A DNA stretch of 64,000 bases from Trichinella spiralis (Eukaryota > Nematoda > Enoplea > Trichinellida > Trichinellidae): the NCBI GenBank assembly GCA_000181795.3, contig CM012953.1:4458292-4522291 (forward strand), given 5' to 3'. A program made the position numbers and the translations under genes. The notes beneath the pieces are model-generated. The model did no database searches. It worked only from the letters and a program-made list of their open reading frames with translations, and was not told the origin of the DNA. Below are positions 59,062 through 64,000 of this stretch, in pieces. Position 1 is the stretch's first letter, and the number at the start of each line of letters is the position of its first letter.

Positions 59062-59352
59062 AGCAGTCAGAAACAAATACCAATGAGATCTGTGGGAATT
59101 ATGGCGCTTATATTGACATGAGATTTAGCAAACACAACAAATTCAGATTAAATTGGCTTGAAAAACAAAAACGTAAAGATTTTGAAGGATAGCAAAAGTC
59201 GTGAAAAATGTACCAAAACAGCCTTTGTAACTGGGTTGATTCATAAACTTCGTCCTCGCCAGTTAGCTTCTTTGACAGCACAGCATTTGAATGCTTTTCA
59301 TTCCATTGCTAATGAACTTTATCAGCTTTTACATTTGTCTGATCGTCAATAA
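59062..59352 (+). pseudogene. Unidentified frameshifted coding fragment
   Basis: After an acceptor-like ACATAG, one frame gives NEICGNYGAYIDMRFSKHNK and RLNWLEKQKRKDFE to a stop at about 59188. Shifting frame there, it continues DSKSREKCTKTAFVTGLIHK, RPRQLASLTAQHLNAFHSIA and ends NELYQLLHLSDRQ with a stop at 59350. Both parts look strongly coding. A single-base indel would connect them, so this is a retrocopy or broken exon of an unrecognised gene, or a sequencing error in a real one. Confidence 0.4.
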
Positions 59353-61132
59353 GATTTACTATTTTGGAGTAATTCACAGTTTAAAACATCTACAGGAACT
59401 TGAATACTAGTTATGGTGGTGGATCTTTCAAGAACGACATTCTGAGATGGCGCTGCGTTGCAGAAGGTGCTGTTATAGTTCAAAGAGGGCCAGAGTTAAA
59501 TGTAGATGACTTACTATCAACGTTTCCGCTCATTTTTATCTTTCGACAATGCATATGAAGTAGATGCTGTAGACACAATTGAACCCGCACTCTTGATTTA
59601 GATAATCACATTTTTTCTTCCAAAGTTCTTCCAAAGTAAAATTCCGTATAATTTCAGTCATCATAACGAGCACACAGGGTAACCTAGAATATCAAGTAAT
59701 GATAAAACGAATTAAATAAGTAGTGAATGAAAGAAACACTGAATGAAATAGCCAATAAAGCAGCAAACAAAATATGAATAATACAATGAAAAAGTGTAAA
59801 TCACAAAAAGTATTTTGTTGTGATTAATTGTTATCTTTCATATCAAACTCTATACGACGATGGGATATCTCACTTATCCACAGTTTGTGCTTATATATTA
59901 ACAGAAAATACGAAAGGTGCGAGTTGTGTAATAAAAGAAAATAACAAAAAAAATAACAGTTGTTCTATCAAATGTGGAACAACTTCTGCAGTGATAACTA
60001 TTATTTCTTTGGTGAACATTGCCATAATCTGCATGCCATGTCAAAACAAAGGAAAATCAACACTATTATGAAAGCTGTCTGCTGCATTTTTTTGCCAAGT
60101 AAATTATTTTAATTAATCAATTTTCAATAAAAAGCAAAACTATCTAAATACTGCCTGTTGAAAAAAATTTATAAGGAAATATGATTATTATATGTTTTTT
60201 CTGTCGTGGAGTAGATTCCAGCCTACGAATTCAAAGACAAGCATAGTGCCAACTATCAATCAGAGATTCAAATTGCAAATGTAGCAGAAACAAATCACAT
60301 ATTGCTTTATGTTTAACAATTTCTTACTGTCTCCCAAATTTCTGATAAGACTTTTTCATGAAGTAAGCAGTTTTTTAATGATTTACTAAATCAACATCAT
60401 TTGTCAACCTTATTTGTCACTTATTTTGATGATAACAAGAATTTGTTTCATTTTTTTAATCAAGTTTAAAAAATTCTAGCGTTGTAAATAAACTGGTAAT
60501 CAGGTAATATAATATTTTTTATGAGTCGCCCCTGCGCAGAATTTCATTCAGTTCCGCTAAAATTCAAGTCCTGTTTATTCTTTCGACATTCTGCTTCAGT
60601 AAATTTACAGCTGAATGAAAACGTTTTTATTTAAAACATCAAAAGTAGCTTATCAGAAGTTTTGAACATCAATAAAAAATAAATTATTTCTTATAATTTG
60701 AGAATGCTTTTATGATTAAATCATCCTAATCAATTAGTCTCAGCAGTACTGTATTATGTCATATTTTTTGCACTATTCTGAATTATGGCATGACAAATTT
60801 ATCATTGCACTCTTATTCTTATTCTTATTCTTATACATATGCAGATTTTTAAATTGAGATACATTTAATCATGATTTTGCTTCATAATAAATTAAGAAAC
60901 AAGCAAATTTATTGCCTTGTTAATAAGTGTTTCTTAAGTTGCATAATCTACAATTTATATTATTTTCATATATTTGCTGAATTTTGCAAATCCATTCCTA
61001 AAATAAACAGACAATATTTTCTTTCAAATTTCATTTTCATTTTCAAATGTTAAAAGCATTGTTTTCATTAATTTAAACTACAATAAAAGCAGTTGAAAAT
61101 CATAGATTTACTTAACAAAAGTAGTGAAATCA
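59353..61132. other. Intergenic AT-rich DNA
   Basis: No supportable gene. A frame at 59820-60071 (+) lacks an ATG and is treated as chance. A (TTATTC)n-type tract lies at about 60808-60833. Confidence 0.4.
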
Positions 61133-61348
61133 TCATAAATTGTCTTGTACAGTACAGTATATTATTTTTACAAATTTCGACAATAGCTCTACCCGTTTCG
61201 TGATACAGCTTGATATGCATTCGTTATCTATATTTGAGCAGCTTTTAATTTCTACTTTGTTCTTGTTGAAATGATAAAGTACGTTCTGAATATCCAAAAC
61301 TAAACAATGTATAAAAATTAGAAACACTGAACTAACACATTTCACCAT
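61133..61348 (-). CDS. Possible small secreted Cys-containing peptide
   Basis: ATG at 61348, 71 residues. The N-terminus MVKCVSSVFLIFIHCLVLDI looks like a signal peptide. The remainder has four cysteines (SCSNIDNECISSC and a later C) that could form two disulfides. Length, strand and AT bias leave chance likely. No family recognised. Confidence 0.25.
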   Translation of the reverse strand: MVKCVSSVFLIFIHCLVLDIQNVLYHFNKNKVEIKSCSNIDNECISSCITKRVELLSKFVKIIYCTVQDNL

Positions 61349-62677
61349 ATTATTTGCATCATATAAAATAGCTGCTAAATTTGATGATTTAATTCAGGAA
61401 TAGCAGTCATGCACGGCAATGAAATTGTTTAATTTTAAAATTCTTTACATTTGCTATAAATACGCAATGCTATTACAAAAAACTACACTATGAATGTTCA
61501 GTGCGTGTTCTTACTAAACTGCACATTTTACTTGCATAATAATAAAATGGTTCTGTAAAGCTAAACATCTGCTATTTTATTACTAATCTTCATTCTTTTT
61601 ACTGCTATTTATTTCAAAGAAATTCTGCTTTAAAATTAATTTTAAACAGAGCACTGTATTTTACATTGTAGATTAAATGTAGATTCCATTAAAATAAAAT
61701 GAATACAAAAAATGTGATGAATAAATGTCGAAAAGCTTATCTACTTTACATTGTCAAAAATGAAATAATCTTTTCAATGTATATCAAAGAAAACAGATGA
61801 CGTAGTGTTTGCCGTATATTGTTATTCCAACATTTTATGATTTAGTGACAATAGAGCACACTTTTAGTTTTCTACTAATTGAATAAGCGGTGTGATTTTG
61901 GAACTTTTTATTATTTTATTACGGCTGCAAAAGCTATTAAACATGAAACATCTGCAACGTTCTTTGCATTAATTTGCACAAAATAAATTACAGCTAAAAA
62001 AATTTACTGAATAACAATAAATGCATGAATTATGTTATACAAATGCAAAATTGTCAAAGATTTTATTTCAGCATGAAAATAAATGGCTGATTTTATGATA
62101 TTTGATGTAGTAAAAATGAGTAACTTTTTCTTTAATAATATATGAGCTTCTTTAGAAAGCTTGAGAAGCTCTTGAAATAAACTATTCTGAAAAGTTTTGC
62201 AGATTAAACTAATTATAATGCTAAAGTCTAAAAATAAACGAAATTTTATGCAAAAAGCAGCAAAGCTCATTCAGTTTAATGTTTCATGCCTAATAATTCA
62301 CCATTTCATATTTTTTGAATATAATTCGTGTATTACTGAAATGATCACATCAGCTAACTTTATTAGTATGTGCATGTTTTATAAATTGGTTTAAATTGAA
62401 GCATTTAAATTAAAAATGAAATATTGTAAAACTATCAAATGCATTAAATTTAAGCTTGTCTTCTTATGCAGTTTTAGATGCCACTGTGCGAGAATGCAAT
62501 GCTTTGTACAATTTTCTAATAAATAAATATTGAGCTGGCATATCACATTTTAACATGATCAGAAATCACAAATATTAAATTTCTCTACAAAGCAAATTAA
62601 AGATAGAAACTATTGGTAAAAAGGTGAAATAACTTACGCTTTCGACACTTTATCAACGCTTGATCCATTTTCAAACA
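61349..62677. other. Intergenic or 3' flank of the channel gene
   Basis: AT-rich. Near 62638 on the minus strand a donor-like AAAGC|GTAAGT follows the channel's stop codon, hinting at an alternative coding end or a spliced 3' untranslated region. Confidence 0.3.
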
Positions 62678-64000
62678 CTAGCTATAATGTAAAGCAAAAC
62701 GTTTCATTAAATTTTTCATTAAAGCAGTAGCAAAATTATTACTCAAGAAATCTTCAGATTTGTGCTCAGAATATTTTGGAGATTCTTCAATTGTAAAATT
62801 AGCAAGCTTTGTTTTGAACGCTGGTATGGAATGCTCTTCATCAACAGAACTTGCAGACAAGCATATAATAGAAGGACGTCGATTTTTCGGTCTGAAATTA
62901 AAATTGTCCGTCGGTGGTGAGCTCTCATTGCGATCAACGCTAGCAATTGATGACCATATTCCTGAGTTACGCTTTATATCGGCAATGTTCAACTTTTCTG
63001 CCGTATTCACACGAGTGAGTGTAAATTTCCGTTCCTTGGGTGATCGGATAATTTGTATTACACCGACGCTGGAATTTGAGGTATTTTCGTCAGTGTGTGA
63101 ATGATTGATTTCACTCTCCTCAACTATGATGTTCAGTTGTCTAGATCCATTTTCTTCAAACGCGTCACCTTTCCCTAAATCAGAAAATAGTTTTTCCAAT
63201 CCAACATACAGCTGATCTAAAGTCAGCTTGTAGCTGAGCTCAACTCGAGCTTGGATGACGTTGATGCACACTGATACCAATGCCAAACCGATAATAAAAA
63301 TTGGAAAGCCAAGCAGTGTAATACCGGTACTTTCAGGAACCACATCCCCAAATCCAATTGTACTGAGCGAAATGAAGAAAAAATAAAATGCCGTCAAATA
63401 ATCCCACTCTGTTTCCCACATTTTCAAAATAGCCGCGCACAAAATAATGTACAAACCAACCATTGAAAGTGCCAAAGGTAATGGTACGCTGTCATCTTCT
63501 GGATCGTGTTCTAATTTCACCGATATACCACCATCCGCATTGGAAGACATTTGTCTTTTTGGTGGCCAATTAAGTGTTAATGCAGTCTGTGATTTTTCAC
63601 CAAGCTTTCCAATTAAACGATGCAACTTTGACCACCACTTTTTAGCTAAACGAAACAATCGGTTGCCAAGGCTGTTGACCAGTGTCAGCATTAGCGGTAT
63701 GCCAAATATAGCATAAATAATGGTTACCGTTCTACCCCAGAATGTAGAACAAGTTAAATTACCATATCCAATTGTTGTAAAAATAGTGCTAGCGTAGAAC
63801 AGCGCATCAGCATAGTTGCATTCACGACGGGGATGCTTTTTTTCTACGCCTAATGAAATATCATGACGTTGAAGAATTGACTCGAATTCCATTGTTACAT
63901 ATTTCAGTGATAAACTTTTATTTTTTTGTATCGTTTGAAGAAGCGCTGCTACTGTAGCCCTCCGTTTTAGGGCAATATCACGGGCGTTGATTATACTGGA
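62678..64000 (-). CDS. Two-pore-domain (TWK) potassium channel, 5' end off window
   Basis: The frame is open from the stop at 62678 to base 64000, so the 5' part with the first membrane segment lies beyond the window; an internal ATG sits at 63892. Visible order: pore helix and filter 1 (FYASTIFTTIGYGNLTCS), membrane segment 2 (VTIIYAIFGIPLMLTLVNSL), cytoplasmic loop, segment 3 (LALSMVGLYIILCAAILKMW), pore 2 (FYFFFISLSTIGFGDVVPES), segment 4 (LLGFPIFIIGLALVSVCINV) and a long Ser-rich intracellular C-terminus. GYG and GFG filters are typical of K2P leak channels, which set resting potential as dimers. Nematodes have dozens of twk genes; the particular member cannot be named. The C-terminal tail (about 180 residues) has many Ser/Thr sites. 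No intron is visible in this part. Confidence 0.9.
   Translation of the reverse strand, partial: SSIINARDIALKRRATVAALLQTIQKNKSLSLKYVTMEFESILQRHDISLGVEKKHPRRECNYADALFYASTIFTTIGYGNLTCSTFWGRTVTIIYAIFGIPLMLTLVNSLGNRLFRLAKKWWSKLHRLIGKLGEKSQTALTLNWPPKRQMSSNADGGISVKLEHDPEDDSVPLPLALSMVGLYIILCAAILKMWETEWDYLTAFYFFFISLSTIGFGDVVPESTGITLLGFPIFIIGLALVSVCINVIQARVELSYKLTLDQLYVGLEKLFSDLGKGDAFEENGSRQLNIIVEESEINHSHTDENTSNSSVGVIQIIRSPKERKFTLTRVNTAEKLNIADIKRNSGIWSSIASVDRNESSPPTDNFNFRPKNRRPSIICLSASSVDEEHSIPAFKTKLANFTIEESPKYSEHKSEDFLSNNFATALMKNLMKRFALHYS

Noticed and set aside
59820-60071. Frame with a late hydrophobic segment and several cysteines
   Set aside because: No ATG at the start and no domain; composition typical of chance AT-rich frames.
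1-64000. tRNA, rRNA or CRISPR arrays
   Set aside because: No cloverleaf-like B-box (GGTTCGANTCC) in a credible context, no rRNA core sequence and no regularly spaced direct repeats were seen.

Overview
The window is AT-rich eukaryotic DNA from a nematode. The best evidence is a gene carrying the nematode-specific DB (paired-cysteine) module with Ig and fibronectin III domains. Supporting evidence is a lipocalin-related secreted protein, a TWK-type two-pore potassium channel, short introns (about 50-60 bases) ending in TTTTCAG-like acceptors, and long AT-rich intergenic stretches full of decayed transposons. I cannot name the species. All exon structures were assembled by eye from splice signals and reading phase.

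Left third (1-15 kb): the 3' part of a four-exon lipocalin-related gene (+) runs off the left edge. It is followed by a cluster of four single-exon minus-strand genes for small secreted proteins (3829-4356, 6363-6707, 11869-12213, 13981-14226). Three of them have an acidic stretch followed by a very lysine-rich segment. Two of these are identical proteins inside a duplicated block of about 1.8 kb. Between the two copies lies a stack of transposon relics: a piggyBac-family transposase, a hAT-like end and a gypsy integrase fragment.

Middle (16-44 kb): on the minus strand are a two-exon His/Gln/Pro-rich nuclear protein that may be a divergent SEL-8/Mastermind Notch coactivator, and an intact FTSJ1/TRM7 tRNA 2'-O-methyltransferase. 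On the plus strand a 17-exon gene, about 14 kb long, encodes a Turtle/IGSF9-type adhesion molecule with five Ig domains, two FN3 domains, a membrane segment and a cytoplasmic tail. Its 8.4-kb first intron holds the complete DB-Ig-FN3 gene on the opposite strand and one orphan terminal exon.

Right third (44-64 kb): the plus strand carries a two-exon FLYWCH zinc-finger gene and a two-exon gene with about eight C2H2 fingers. These sit among a second and a third piggyBac relic, a gypsy gag-protease relic, a possible solo LTR, a pentanucleotide satellite and two oppositely oriented pogo/Tigger-like MITEs of about 730 bp. The right edge is the 3' part of a two-pore-domain K+ channel gene (-).

The genes do not form an operon or a single pathway. 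The two Ig/FN3 genes are both likely cell-surface or secreted, and the small secreted proteins look like a lineage-specific effector or defence-type cluster.
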